Origin: Aeromonas media
Lineage (GTDB): Bacteria; Pseudomonadota; Gammaproteobacteria; Enterobacterales; Aeromonadaceae
Assembly: GCF_000819985.1 (NCBI RefSeq)
Contig: NZ_CDBZ01000041.1
Location: 14,022 to 54,102 of the forward strand
DNA length: 40,081 nt
Direction of reading: 5' to 3'
Below, one piece after another: positions 16,793 to 25,796 of this stretch (within the stretch, counting starts at the first letter, position 1; the number at the start of each line of letters is the position of its first letter). The notes beneath the pieces are model-generated. The model had not been told where the DNA came from. It did no database searches and saw nothing but the letters and a program-made list of their open reading frames with translations. The position numbers were made by a program, and so were the translations under genes.

Positions 16793-18392
16793 AAAACGCC
16801 ATCTGGCTCATCTCCGGTCCCAGCTCCTGGGGCCGTGCGATCAGGTACCCCTGCAACCCGTCTACGTACATGCCTTGCAGCATCTGCTTCTGCCCTATCT
16901 GCTCGACCCCTTCCGCTATCACCAGACTGCCCATGCGATGGGAGACGTCGACAATCATCCGCACGAATTGCTGGTTGGTCAGATCCTGCTCCAGCTCGGT
17001 GATGAGGCCGGGGTCCAGCTTGATGTAGTCGGGTTTGAGCTCACGAAACAGGCTGAAGGAGCCTATCCCCTTGCCAAAGTTGCAGATGGCCGAGCGGCTG
17101 CCGTGGCGCCTGAGCAACTCGAACAGCCGCCTCGCCCCCGTCAGGTTGCGCTCCAGATGTTCCTCATCTATCTCGAACACCAGGTTGGCACTGATGTCGG
17201 GGTCTTTTTGCAACTGGTGATCGAGCCAGATGAGGAAGGCGCTGTTTTGCAGCAAGGTGCCCGGCAGGTTGAGGCCCCAGCGGCTGTTGTGACCACCGAA
17301 GGCGCGGTATTGACGGATGACGTGGCGGATCACCATTTGCGCCAGGCGCAGCACCATGTCCAGACGTTGGGCCATGGCGTGCAGGGTGTCGCTCGGCAGC
17401 GTGGTGCCGTCGCTGCTGCAAAAGCGGGGGTAGATCTCGTGATAGGCCTGCATGCCGCGATGCAGGGGCTGGATGGGCTGGCAGGTAAAGCTGACGCTCT
17501 CCTGCTCCAGCAGATCGGTCAGTACCTGGGTCCAGTGACGCTGCCCCTGCAACTCGACCACCTCGTCACTCTGCTGGATGGCCCAGCCGTTGACCGCTTC
17601 CGTCTGGGCACGGGCCAGCGCCAGATCGGCTCGGGCCAGGATAGCCTCTATCTTCTGTTCGCTGCTGAGCCGGGTCATGCCCGAGTAGGCGGCACTGTCC
17701 AGCTCGTGTTCGTGCTGATAGCGATCGAAGGCGAGTTTCAGATCCCGCCCCAGCAGGTGGGGGGGGATCTGGGCCAGTGGTGGCATCAGAACCGCGAAGT
17801 CGGCCCCCGAGATACGATAGACCTGATGGCCAGGGAAGCAGCTCACCGTGTGGGTGATGAGGCTGGCGATGTCCTTGATGTAGGCATCCCCCGACTGGAA
17901 GCCGCGCTGGGCGTTGAGCTTGCCAAGCTCGGTGGCACGGATCAGCACCAGGATGGCAGTCTGGGTATTCTCCTGTTGCAGCAGTTCGGTGAGATCGCGC
18001 CTGAACGCATGGCGGTTGCGCAGGCCCGTCATCTCGTCCCGGGTCGCCTGATTGTGCAGTTCGCTTATCTGGCGGTGTGCATCGAGTTCGGCTTCACTGA
18101 AGGAGGCGAGTAACTGGCGTAGCGCCGTTTGTGCCTGCGGGCTGTCCAGCATGGCGGGATCCCGCTGCTGCAGCGCCAGCAGCCAGCGCTGCTCCTGCCT
18201 CGCCCGTTCCCCCTTGCGCACGCTGTGGGTGAGAAAGAGCAGCATGGCAAAGCCAATGATGGTGGTCATCAGGACCAGCAGCAGGGTGAGGGGGGAGACC
18301 GGGGGCGCAAGCCAGAGCCCCTGCAGCAACAGCATGGGAATGCAGACCAGGGCGCTGACCAGTAGCAGATTTCCCTCGTGTTTATTCAACAT
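16755..18392 (-). CDS. Degenerate GGDEF-EAL membrane protein (CsrD-like)
   Basis: A 545-aa protein with two N-terminal membrane segments (about 7-28 and 32-55), a short linker, a GGDEF-type domain and an EAL-type domain. Both catalytic signatures are broken: the GGDEF motif reads SGADF (about 195-199), the EAL motif reads EIY within YHEIYPRF, and the metal-binding DDFG reads CNFG. AEGVEQ and the KLD of DYIKLD remain. Diguanylate cyclase or phosphodiesterase activity is therefore unlikely. The closest known type is CsrD/MshH, which targets CsrB/C RNAs for RNase E decay, but a LapD-like c-di-GMP receptor is also possible. I prefer the ATG at 18392 (AAGGATG upstream) over one 8 codons earlier that lacks a ribosome binding site. 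Confidence 0.85.
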   Translation of the reverse strand: MLNKHEGNLLLVSALVCIPMLLLQGLWLAPPVSPLTLLLVLMTTIIGFAMLLFLTHSVRKGERARQEQRWLLALQQRDPAMLDSPQAQTALRQLLASFSEAELDAHRQISELHNQATRDEMTGLRNRHAFRRDLTELLQQENTQTAILVLIRATELGKLNAQRGFQSGDAYIKDIASLITHTVSCFPGHQVYRISGADFAVLMPPLAQIPPHLLGRDLKLAFDRYQHEHELDSAAYSGMTRLSSEQKIEAILARADLALARAQTEAVNGWAIQQSDEVVELQGQRHWTQVLTDLLEQESVSFTCQPIQPLHRGMQAYHEIYPRFCSSDGTTLPSDTLHAMAQRLDMVLRLAQMVIRHVIRQYRAFGGHNSRWGLNLPGTLLQNSAFLIWLDHQLQKDPDISANLVFEIDEEHLERNLTGARRLFELLRRHGSRSAICNFGKGIGSFSLFRELKPDYIKLDPGLITELEQDLTNQQFVRMIVDVSHRMGSLVIAEGVEQIGQKQMLQGMYVDGLQGYLIARPQELGPEMSQMAFFTESVSTSAGSE

Positions 18393-18579
18393 CGTTTCAT
18401 CCTTGATGATGTTCATGATGTAGAAATTCTAACCAAGCCGCCGGCACAAAGCATGAGTACTCACGCAACTCCGTGAAAAGGACCGACGGAAAGCAACTAA
18501 ATGTGAGTGAAAACACTTTCATAGTTTGTGAAAAAAGCGAAGATGGGTTGAAAACAGCCCCAACAGAGCAGAGGTAAAT

Positions 18580-19854
18580 ATGTTGCTAGAACCCGTAGAC
18601 ACAGCCAAAGCACGGCAACTATTGAATCAGAGTATGGCCTTGGTGCTCGCAGGGGGACGTGGTAGTCGCCTGAAGCAGTTGACCGACAATCGCGCCAAGC
18701 CCGCCGTCCATTTCGGCGGCAAGTTCCGCATCATCGATTTCGTGCTCTCCAACTGCATCAACTCCGGCATTCGCCGGGTGGGTGTGGTCACTCAGTACAA
18801 GTCCCACAGCCTGCTGCGCCACCTGCAATCGGGCTGGTCCTTCCTGCGCTATCAGATGAACGAGTTCATCGATCTGCTGCCTGCCCAGCAACGGGTGGAC
18901 GAGGTGCACTGGTATCGCGGCACCGCCGATGCCATCTACCAGAACGTCGACATCATTCGCGACTACGGCCCCAAATACATAGTGGTGCTGGCGGGGGATC
19001 ACATCTACAAGATGGACTATGCCGCCATGCTGCTCGATCACGTGCGCCTCGGCGCCAAGGTGACGGTGGCCTGCATCGAGGTGCCGCGTGCGGAGGCGTC
19101 CGCCTTCGGGGTGATGGACATCGACGAGCAGCGCAAGATCCGCGCCTTCGTCGAGAAACCGGCCAACCCGCCCGCCATGCCGGGCAATGACCAGGTCTCC
19201 CTGGCTTCCATGGGGATCTACATCTTCGATGCGGAATATCTCTATCAGCTGCTGGAGGAGGACATCCACAACCTGGAGTCCAAACACGACTTCGGCATGG
19301 ACGTGATCCCGCGCATCGTGGGAGAGGGCAAGGCCTTTGCGCACCCCTTCACCATCTCGTGCGTCGGGGCCAAGGAGGGACAGAAACCCTACTGGCGCGA
19401 CGTGGGCACCCTGGACTCCTTCTGGGAGGCCAACATGGATCTCGCCTCCGTGGTGCCCGAGCTAGACATCTATGACGAGAACTGGCCCATCTGGACCAGC
19501 CAGAACATGTCGCCCCCCGCCAAATTCGTGCAGGACAGAAACGGCCAGCATGGCATGACCATCAACTCCATGTTCGCGGGGGGATCGATTGTCAGCGGCT
19601 CCTTCGTGCTGAACTCGGTGCTCTTCACCAATGTGCGGGTGCACTCCTTCTGCACCCTGGATCAGGCGGTGATCTTCCCCGGGGTCGAAGTGGGGGCGGG
19701 CTGCCGCCTGCGCCGGGTGGTGGTGGACAAGGGCTGCAAGCTGCCCGATGGCCTGGTGGTGGGGGAGAACGCGGACGAGGATAGCCGCCGCTTCTACCGC
19801 TCCGAGCAGGGCATAGTGCTGGTAACCAAGGAGATGCTGGCCAAGCTGGGGTGA
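18580..19854 (+). CDS. glgC: Glucose-1-phosphate adenylyltransferase (ADP-glucose pyrophosphorylase)
   Basis: GlgC makes ADP-glucose from glucose-1-phosphate and ATP, the committed step of bacterial glycogen synthesis. The 424-aa protein has the nucleotidyltransferase start [27 protein letters not shown] (split over residues about 20-46), the [15 protein letters not shown] segment, the glucose-1-P site FVEKP, and a C-terminal left-handed beta-helix (about 320-405). E. coli GlgC is 431 aa. The ATG at 18580 has AGAGG upstream. No other glg gene is adjacent: the gene is followed by a bidirectional terminator and a convergent gene. Confidence 0.95.
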   Translation: MLLEPVDTAKARQLLNQSMALVLAGGRGSRLKQLTDNRAKPAVHFGGKFRIIDFVLSNCINSGIRRVGVVTQYKSHSLLRHLQSGWSFLRYQMNEFIDLLPAQQRVDEVHWYRGTADAIYQNVDIIRDYGPKYIVVLAGDHIYKMDYAAMLLDHVRLGAKVTVACIEVPRAEASAFGVMDIDEQRKIRAFVEKPANPPAMPGNDQVSLASMGIYIFDAEYLYQLLEEDIHNLESKHDFGMDVIPRIVGEGKAFAHPFTISCVGAKEGQKPYWRDVGTLDSFWEANMDLASVVPELDIYDENWPIWTSQNMSPPAKFVQDRNGQHGMTINSMFAGGSIVSGSFVLNSVLFTNVRVHSFCTLDQAVIFPGVEVGAGCRLRRVVVDKGCKLPDGLVVGENADEDSRRFYRSEQGIVLVTKEMLAKLG

Positions 19855-19883
19855 CACCATTGCCAACGTCAGACGTCACAACT

Positions 19884-19912
19884 AAAAAGGGAGCCGATAT
19901 GGCTCCCTTTGT
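19884..19912. terminator. Bidirectional terminator between glgC and the exported protein gene
   Basis: AAAGGGAGCC (19886-19895), loop GATAT, GGCTCCCTTT (19901-19910). On the minus strand the stem is followed by five T; on the plus strand by TTTGT. It serves the convergent glgC and the 671-aa gene. Confidence 0.88.
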
Positions 19913-19932
19913 CTGTTCAGCCGGGCGGCTGA

Positions 19933-21948
19933 TTATTTTTCGGTGATCAGGGCCTTGGCGGCCATCACCATGGCGGTGCCGTGCTTGCCGGCGGCGGCGG
20001 TCACTTGCGGCACGCCATCTTCGTCGGTGTCACCACCGGCGCCGTCGATGATGTTCTCGCCGGAGTCGCCTACCCACTCTGCCATCTGCATGCCGCCGTT
20101 GACGGTGCCGCGGAACCAGCTCACGTACTGGCCGGTCAGCTTGGCCAGCTCCAGCTCGGGCGCCTTCTCGGCCCCTTCGTTGCGCAGGTTCAGCATGGCC
20201 GAACGCAGGGCGCCGGAGATGGCGGCCTGGGTCCAGGGGGTGTATTCACCCTGCTTGCTTGCCAGCCAGGTACCCGCCTTGGTATTGAAGTAAGCCTTGT
20301 CGGTGGCGATGAAGAGCTCGCGCGCCGCGGTGCGGTACTTGGCATCCGAGGTGGCCAGGAAGGCGGCGGTCAGGCCGCGGATGGCGGCAAACTGCGCGTC
20401 GATGGACTGGCCGGCGTCAAGCTTGCCACCCAGGGTCAGACCGTCATGGACCAGGCCGTTCGTGCCCACCAGCTTGCCGAGGATGAAGTCAGCCTGCTTG
20501 CGCACCAGCTCCAGCGCCTGTTGACCTTGCTGAGTCTTGAGGTTCAGCTCGCCATTGTCACCGGCGGCGTAGCCGACCGGCAGGGCATCCTGGGCGCGCT
20601 GGAAGATCTGCAGGGCGACCAGGCTGTAGGCGGCGTCGAAGGTGGTGACGTGCTTGTCCTGCTTGCCTGCTTGCCAGCTGTCGACCAGGGTGCCGGCCTT
20701 GGGCTCGAAGTGCAGGGCAGCCAGGTTCTTGAAGGTCAAGTTGGAGAGATTCAGCGCCAGGGAGAAGGCATCGCTGCCCGCCACCGCCTTGCCTAGATCG
20801 TTGGTCTGGTTGGCGGCCGGGGCGGCGGCGAACGGGGCGCCGTCAAACACGGCGTGGAAGGCCGGGTTCTGGTTGGTGTTGGCGCCGCGCTGATCGGTGA
20901 AGGCGTAGAACTCGGAGAGCGGCCACAGCAGCATCCAGGCGTCACGCAACTGGGCGGAGCCGTCTACCACCTCCAGCTTGCCGATGGCACCGACGTCATT
21001 CTTGCTGGCCTCGGTCACCTTCACCTGATGGGGGAAATAGACCACACCCTTGGCCGGATCGTACTGGGGGGTGATCTTGGCGCCCAGCTGCTTGCCATCG
21101 AAGCCGATCTGGCCCTGCAGGATGGCCAGCTTGTCGATGGACTGCTCGGTCAGCATCATGCCGTTGAAGCCGTCGGCGGCAGAGACGCCCAGCTTGTGCT
21201 TGCCGTCCTGATCCATGGTGGCGGACGCGGCTTCCACCTCTTCATCGCTCTCGGCCACGTGCATGCCGCCGAGGAAGTCCTGGGACCACATCACCTCCTT
21301 GAGCAGGATGCCGCCCACGGCTGCGGGGACCAGCAGGTTGTCACTGCCGCTCCAGCGCAGGGTGGCGTAGTCGCGGAAGTAGGCGGGGACCTGGGTCTTG
21401 ACGCTCTTCTCGTTGCCCTTGGCTGTCTTGATGGTGATCTGGTCGCCATTGACCGGGGTGGCGTTCACGGCCTGCGCGAACTCCGGGTTGGCGGAGGCGT
21501 AGGGCAGGGAGAGGGGATACATGCCCTGTGGAATTTCATCGGCCGGGAAGCCGACGGCCTCGGCCATGGCCAGCACCCGCTTGCCCAAGTCGGCCAGGGT
21601 GCCACCGCGCGCCTGGTTTTGCGGTCCGTTCGCCAGATGGGGGCCCATGCCGGACTGGTAGTTCAGCGCGTACATGGCCTCTTCGGAGTATTCATAGGAT
21701 TCGATGCCGGCGGCGAAGTCGAACGGGGTGGGCTCGTCGGCGCGGTTGGCGTCCAGCACGTCCAGATCCAGCCCCAGCGCCTCGGCCAGCGGCTCACCGG
21801 AGAGTTCGAATTCGGTGTAGGCCAGCATGTTGGCGGCGGTGTTGAAGGTCTTGTCTTCCACCTTGACGGCAGCGTGCGCGGCGCTGCTGAGCAATGCACA
21901 GGCGATCGCCTGCACCAGTACGGTTTTTCTCATGTCCTTTTTACCCAT
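19933..21948 (-). CDS. Large exported protein of unknown function, putatively Fur-regulated
   Basis: I do not recognise this 671-aa family. It has a clear Sec signal peptide: basic MGKKDMRK, hydrophobic core TVLVQAIACALLSSA, and an AHA cleavage site before AVKVED. No lipobox or later membrane helix is seen, so it should be periplasmic or secreted. The C-terminal half is rich in amphipathic helices (DAAYSLVALQIFQRA, TAARELFIATDKAYF, WTQAAISGALRSAMLNL), reminiscent of alpha/alpha-toroid proteins. A calcium-loop-like DTDEDG lies at 640-645. An ATG 5 codons downstream (21933) is an alternative start. A Fur-box-like site lies 38 bp upstream (21987-22005), and the amonabactin genes are 1 kb away, so a role in iron limitation is plausible but is an inference. 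Confidence 0.8.
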   Translation of the reverse strand: MGKKDMRKTVLVQAIACALLSSAAHAAVKVEDKTFNTAANMLAYTEFELSGEPLAEALGLDLDVLDANRADEPTPFDFAAGIESYEYSEEAMYALNYQSGMGPHLANGPQNQARGGTLADLGKRVLAMAEAVGFPADEIPQGMYPLSLPYASANPEFAQAVNATPVNGDQITIKTAKGNEKSVKTQVPAYFRDYATLRWSGSDNLLVPAAVGGILLKEVMWSQDFLGGMHVAESDEEVEAASATMDQDGKHKLGVSAADGFNGMMLTEQSIDKLAILQGQIGFDGKQLGAKITPQYDPAKGVVYFPHQVKVTEASKNDVGAIGKLEVVDGSAQLRDAWMLLWPLSEFYAFTDQRGANTNQNPAFHAVFDGAPFAAAPAANQTNDLGKAVAGSDAFSLALNLSNLTFKNLAALHFEPKAGTLVDSWQAGKQDKHVTTFDAAYSLVALQIFQRAQDALPVGYAAGDNGELNLKTQQGQQALELVRKQADFILGKLVGTNGLVHDGLTLGGKLDAGQSIDAQFAAIRGLTAAFLATSDAKYRTAARELFIATDKAYFNTKAGTWLASKQGEYTPWTQAAISGALRSAMLNLRNEGAEKAPELELAKLTGQYVSWFRGTVNGGMQMAEWVGDSGENIIDGAGGDTDEDGVPQVTAAAGKHGTAMVMAAKALITEK

Positions 21949-21986
21949 ATGTTTGATTTTATTATGACGCTTCTCATGAATCTAAA

Positions 21987-22005
21987 TGAGAATGGTGTGC
22001 ATTAT
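21987..22005 (-). promoter_or_regulatory. Fur-box-like site upstream of the 671-aa exported protein
   Basis: TGAGAATGGTGTGCATTAT (plus strand) matches the Fur pattern TGATAATGATTATCATTAT at about 13-14 of 19 positions. It is placed 38-57 bp before the start codon of the minus-strand gene, where a repressor would block transcription. A neighbouring partial inverted repeat, TTCTCAT / ATGAGAA (21971-21992), overlaps it. Confidence 0.55.
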
Positions 22006-22030
22006 GGGGCAAAGGGGATGTCTTGAGAAG

Positions 22031-22059
22031 AAAAAACCGCGCCCTTAAGGAGGGCGCGG
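22031..22059 (-). terminator. Intrinsic terminator of the DUF1439 lipoprotein gene
   Basis: Read on the minus strand: a perfect 9-bp stem CCGCGCCCT / AGGGCGCGG (22037-22045 and 22051-22059), 5-nt loop, then six T (22031-22036). It lies 9 bp after the gene's stop and isolates it from the 671-aa gene downstream. Confidence 0.92.
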
Positions 22060-22068
22060 CGGCAGGCG

Positions 22069-22620
22069 TTACATCAGCTTGAAGGGGATCACCAGGCGAC
22101 CCGGCTCTACCTTGAGGGCCTCGACCTTCTCCTTGATCCTGGCCTCGTTCTTGCGACTGCCGTCGAGCCGATAGACGGGGGTCTGGGAGAGGAAGAGGGA
22201 GAGCGACTGGTTGAAGGTGGGCAGCAGCGGCGTGAGGGCGGCGCCCACGTCGGCTGGCTCGGTCTTGACCGAGATGAGCTCGAGGTCTCGCAGGTAGATG
22301 GCGCCCTGCTCGGCCACGTAGTCGGGGCGGGCACTGAGGGAGAGGCGCACCTTCATCTGCTGGCTGCCAAGGGGGCTGGCCACTTCCAGATCGCCGGCGG
22401 CATCCAGCTCGACCCTGTCGGTCTGGCGGCGGCCGATGCGGCTTTGCATGTCATCGAGGCGGATCTTGCTCGACATGATGCCGGGGATCCCCAGCTGTTT
22501 CTCGAAGGCGACTCGCTCCTTGAGGTACTGGTTTATCTCCCCCTCGCTGACGCTGTACTGGGTGAGAGAGCAGGCCGCCAGCAGCAGGGCGAAGGGGAGC
22601 AGAAGCAGGTGCTTTAACAT
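22069..22620 (-). CDS. DUF1439 lipoprotein (YceB-like)
   Basis: A 183-aa lipoprotein. The signal sequence MLKHLLLLPFALLLAAC has a lipobox LAAC with Cys17; Ser at +2 predicts the outer membrane. The mature part (SVSEGEINQYLKERVAFEKQLGIPG, then IRLDDMQSRIGR and a C-terminal IKEKVEALKVEPGRLVIPFKL) matches DUF1439/YceB-type lipoproteins, whose function is not well defined. The gene has its own terminator and is divergent from the amonabactin operon; there is no sequence reason to link it to siderophores. Confidence 0.85.
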   Translation of the reverse strand: MLKHLLLLPFALLLAACSLTQYSVSEGEINQYLKERVAFEKQLGIPGIMSSKIRLDDMQSRIGRRQTDRVELDAAGDLEVASPLGSQQMKVRLSLSARPDYVAEQGAIYLRDLELISVKTEPADVGAALTPLLPTFNQSLSLFLSQTPVYRLDGSRKNEARIKEKVEALKVEPGRLVIPFKLM

Positions 22621-22942
22621 GGGAAGGTTCCATCAAATGGGTGGCAACAACGGATGGCGCCATCTTAGGGGCAAAGCGGGTCGGCCGCCAGTGGGGGCGG
22701 GCTGACCCCGTTTCTGTCGCATCCCCCATATGGGGATGGCAATCCGTGTTCATTCGAGTAGCGTTGTCATCCCCTGCGCCAACAGGCCCGCCGTGGCGCT
22801 GTCCCCGCAATACCCACAGACAAGCTCCTGTTTTATCGACCCAAAATCCCATTGACCCCGTGATTTCAAAGCGAGTATTTTACCGCCGCACAAAGTCTAA
22901 TTGATAATCATTATCATTTTGAATCTTCTTTGAGGGTGTAAC
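22621..22942. other. 322-bp divergent intergenic region upstream of amoC
   Basis: This region separates the DUF1439 lipoprotein gene (minus) from amoC (plus). It contains a perfect Fur box (22902-22916) close to amoC and a 12-bp palindrome CCCCATATGGGG (22724-22735, extendable as ATCC/GGAT) of unknown role near the middle. No convincing gene is seen. The -35 and -10 elements of the amo promoter were not clear enough to call, but must lie around or upstream of the Fur box. Confidence 0.7.
22902..22916 (+). promoter_or_regulatory. Perfect Fur box controlling the amonabactin operon
   Basis: TGATAATCATTATCA is a perfect 7-1-7 Fur palindrome; the wider 19-mer agrees with the classic consensus at 15 of 19 positions. 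It is 27-41 bp upstream of the amoC start, so iron-loaded Fur would repress the whole operon. Confidence 0.93.
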
Positions 22943-24106
22943 GTGAATACTCGAGTAATGGAAAATGGCGCACCTGCCGAGGCGAAGATGTCGCCTGATT
23001 TCTTGTTTACCTCGGGTCAGGGCACGATCAATGCCACTGACCTGGGGCAACCCATCACCACCCCCGCCTGTGAATGGCCTTTGCTAGAACAACAGATTGC
23101 TGACGCGCTGGCCGCTGCCAGGGCCGCCGGCCAGGCCAACCCCTTGCTCATCGGTGCCTTCGCCTTCGATCCGGCTGAAGCCTCCTGTCTCTATGTCCCC
23201 GGCCGCTATAAGCGGGGCGATCGCATCGCACCAGAAGAGCAAACCACCGAAACCAACAGTGTCATCGCGGTGCAGAGCACCCCGGCTGCGGGTGAATTCA
23301 AGGCCTCGGTCAGTGCGGCGCTGGATGCGTTCGCCCAAGGCAAGCTCGCCAAGGTGGTGCTGTCGCGCAAGCTGATCCTCACCCTGCACAAGCCCGCCGA
23401 CCCTAAGCGGGTACTGGTCCGTCTGATGGCTCAGAATCCCAACGCCTTCCACTTCTCCCTGCCACTCGGCCAGGGCCGCCGACTGCTTGGCGCCAGCCCC
23501 GAGCTGCTGCTGCGGGTCAGCGGGGGAGAGGTCTTCACCCACCCGCTGGCGGGTTCCGCCAGACGGGCGAGCGAGCCGGTGCAGGACGAGGCGGTGGCCC
23601 GGGATCTGCTGGCCTCTCGCAAGGATCAGCATGAACACAAGTTGGTGATCGACGAGATCCGCCGGGTGCTGACTCCCCACTGCCGCGAGCTGGCGATCCC
23701 CCAAAAACCCACCCTGATGAGCACCGACACCCTCTGGCATCTGGGCACCCCCATAGCGGGCCAGCTGTACGGCAGCGACGCCTCCGTGCTCTCCCTTGCC
23801 TGCCAGCTCCATCCCACCCCGGCCCTGTGCGGTTACCCCACGGATCTGGCGCGCCAGTTCATCCGCGAGCAGGAGCCCTTCAGGCGCGCCCTGTTCAGCG
23901 GCATCGTCGGCTGGTGCGACAGCCAGGGCAACGGCGAGTGGGCCGTGGTGATCCGCTGCGGCGTGCTTGATGGCCATCAGGTGGAGCTGTTTGCCGGCGC
24001 CGGTATAGTCGCGGGTTCGGATCCCGCCATGGAGTGGGCCGAGACCGGCACCAAGCTGGGGACCATGCTAAAAGCCCTGGGCCTGGATTTGGAGGTAGCG
24101 CAATGA
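22943..24106 (+). CDS. amoC: Isochorismate synthase AmoC (EntC type)
   Basis: AmoC converts chorismate to isochorismate, the first step towards 2,3-dihydroxybenzoate. The 387-aa protein belongs to the chorismate-utilising family: [28 protein letters not shown], the conserved [27 protein letters not shown] and the C-terminal [11 protein letters not shown]. coli EntC is 391 aa. The start is GTG at 22943, with GAGGG 7 nt upstream; an in-frame ATG lies five codons later. It is the first gene of the amo operon, downstream of a perfect Fur box, and its stop overlaps the amoE start as ATGA. Confidence 0.95.
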   Translation: MNTRVMENGAPAEAKMSPDFLFTSGQGTINATDLGQPITTPACEWPLLEQQIADALAAARAAGQANPLLIGAFAFDPAEASCLYVPGRYKRGDRIAPEEQTTETNSVIAVQSTPAAGEFKASVSAALDAFAQGKLAKVVLSRKLILTLHKPADPKRVLVRLMAQNPNAFHFSLPLGQGRRLLGASPELLLRVSGGEVFTHPLAGSARRASEPVQDEAVARDLLASRKDQHEHKLVIDEIRRVLTPHCRELAIPQKPTLMSTDTLWHLGTPIAGQLYGSDASVLSLACQLHPTPALCGYPTDLARQFIREQEPFRRALFSGIVGWCDSQGNGEWAVVIRCGVLDGHQVELFAGAGIVAGSDPAMEWAETGTKLGTMLKALGLDLEVAQ

Positions 24107-25773
24107 GCGAGACCCGACGTTTCCTGCCCTATACCCGCTGGCCCGAAGCCTTGGCCAAGCAGTACCGTGCCAAGGGCTATTGGCGCGGCGAGCCCCTGAC
24201 CGCCATGCTGGCGCGTCAATGTGAGCTGGCCCCGGATGCCACCGCCATCCTCTGCGGCGAACGCAGTTTCAGTTATCGCGAGCTGGACGCTGCCTCGAGC
24301 CGATTGGCCGGGCGATTGGCCCGCCATGGCCTGGGTGTGGGGGATACCGCTCTGGTGCAGCTGCCCAATGTGGCCGAATTCTATCTGGTCTTCTTCGCCC
24401 TGCTCAAGGCCGGCATAGCGCCGGTCAACGCGCTCTTTAGCCACAACCGGCTGGAGCTGGCCTCTTACGCCGAGCAGATCCGGCCCCGCCTCTTTATCGG
24501 CTCGCTCGCCCATCCGCTGTTTGCCAGCGGGGATCGCCACAGTGATCTGCTGCTAGGTATAGGCGCCGAGCTGGTGTTGCTCGATGGCGAGAGCGGGGAG
24601 CTGGGGCTGAGCCATTGGCTGAGTGATCTGGCCAGGAGCGAAGAGCTGCCCATCCCCGCCTATGGCCCGACTCCGGCGGACGAAGTAGCCTTCTTCCAGC
24701 TCTCCGGTGGCAGCACCGGCACCCCCAAGCTCATTCCCCGCACCCACGATGACTACCTCTACAGCGTGCGCCGCAGCGTTGATCTCTGTGGCCTCGGCCC
24801 CCATACCCGCTATCTGTGCGCCCTGCCGGCGCCTCACAACTTCCCCTTGAGCTCCCCTGGCGCCTTGGGGGTGTTCGAGGCGGGCGGCGCCGTGGTGCTC
24901 GCACCCGATCCTAGCCCCATCAGCTGTTTCCCGCTGATCGCCCGCCACAAGATCAACCTCTGCTCCCTGGTGCCGCCGGCGGTCTCCCTCTGGTTGCAGG
25001 CAGCGGAAGCTGACCCCACTGCGCGCACTCAGCTCGCCAGCTTCGACCTGCTACAGGTGGGCGGCGCCAAGCTCGCCGAAGCGGTGGCGCGCAAGATCAC
25101 CCCGCTGCTCGGCTGCCGGCTGCAGCAGGTGTTCGGCATGGCGGAGGGGCTGGTCAACTACACCCGGCTCGATGATCCCGAGGAGAAGGTGATCCACACC
25201 CAGGGCCGCCCCATGAGCCCGGACGATGAGGTGCGCGTGCTGGACGAGGAGGGCAATCCGGTCGCTCCCGGCGAGCCTGGCGCCCTGCACACCCGCGGTC
25301 CCTATACCTTCCGCGGTTACTACCAGAGCCCGGCCCACAACGCCCGGGTGTTCGATGCCGAGGGCTTCTACTGCTCCGGCGACCTGGTGGTACAAGATGC
25401 CGATGGCTACCTCACCGTGGTAGGACGGCAGAAGGATCAGATCAACCGGGGCGGCGAGAAGATCGCGGCGGAAGAGGTGGAAAACCAGCTGCTGCATCAC
25501 CCGGCCATCACCCATGCGGCCCTGGTCTCCATGCCCGACAGCGCCATGGGGGAGAAGAGCTGCGCCTTTATCGTCACCACAGAGCCGGGTCTCAAGCCGC
25601 TGGCCTTGCGCAAGTTTCTGCGCGAGCGCGGGGTGGCGGACTTCAAGCTGCCCGACCGCTTCGAAACCCTGGATGCCCTGCCCATGACGGCGGTGGGCAA
25701 GATTGACAAGCAGGGGCTGCGGGCGCGTATCGCCGAGATCATCGCCGCCGGCCAGCCCCTGACAACTGCATAA
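24103..25773 (+). CDS. amoE: 2,3-Dihydroxybenzoate-AMP ligase AmoE (EntE type)
   Basis: AmoE activates 2,3-dihydroxybenzoate as the adenylate and transfers it to the phosphopantetheine arm of the aryl carrier domain of AmoB. The 556-aa ANL-family protein has the P-loop-like [18 protein letters not shown], the aryl-acid pocket signature [39 protein letters not shown], the hinge [20 protein letters not shown], and the catalytic Lys in AVGKIDKQ. E. coli EntE is 536 aa. The frame is open 23 codons upstream, inside amoC; the ATG at 24103 overlapping the amoC stop gives the family start [14 protein letters not shown]. Confidence 0.95.
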   Translation: MSETRRFLPYTRWPEALAKQYRAKGYWRGEPLTAMLARQCELAPDATAILCGERSFSYRELDAASSRLAGRLARHGLGVGDTALVQLPNVAEFYLVFFALLKAGIAPVNALFSHNRLELASYAEQIRPRLFIGSLAHPLFASGDRHSDLLLGIGAELVLLDGESGELGLSHWLSDLARSEELPIPAYGPTPADEVAFFQLSGGSTGTPKLIPRTHDDYLYSVRRSVDLCGLGPHTRYLCALPAPHNFPLSSPGALGVFEAGGAVVLAPDPSPISCFPLIARHKINLCSLVPPAVSLWLQAAEADPTARTQLASFDLLQVGGAKLAEAVARKITPLLGCRLQQVFGMAEGLVNYTRLDDPEEKVIHTQGRPMSPDDEVRVLDEEGNPVAPGEPGALHTRGPYTFRGYYQSPAHNARVFDAEGFYCSGDLVVQDADGYLTVVGRQKDQINRGGEKIAAEEVENQLLHHPAITHAALVSMPDSAMGEKSCAFIVTTEPGLKPLALRKFLRERGVADFKLPDRFETLDALPMTAVGKIDKQGLRARIAEIIAAGQPLTTA

Positions 25774-25796
25774 AACGAATAAGGAATCATGACGTT

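Noticed and set aside
18495-18525. CRP-like half site AAATGTGA upstream of glgC
   Set aside because: The left half is good, but the right half (ACACT in place of TCACA) is poor, so I do not call it, although glgC is CRP-activated in E. coli.
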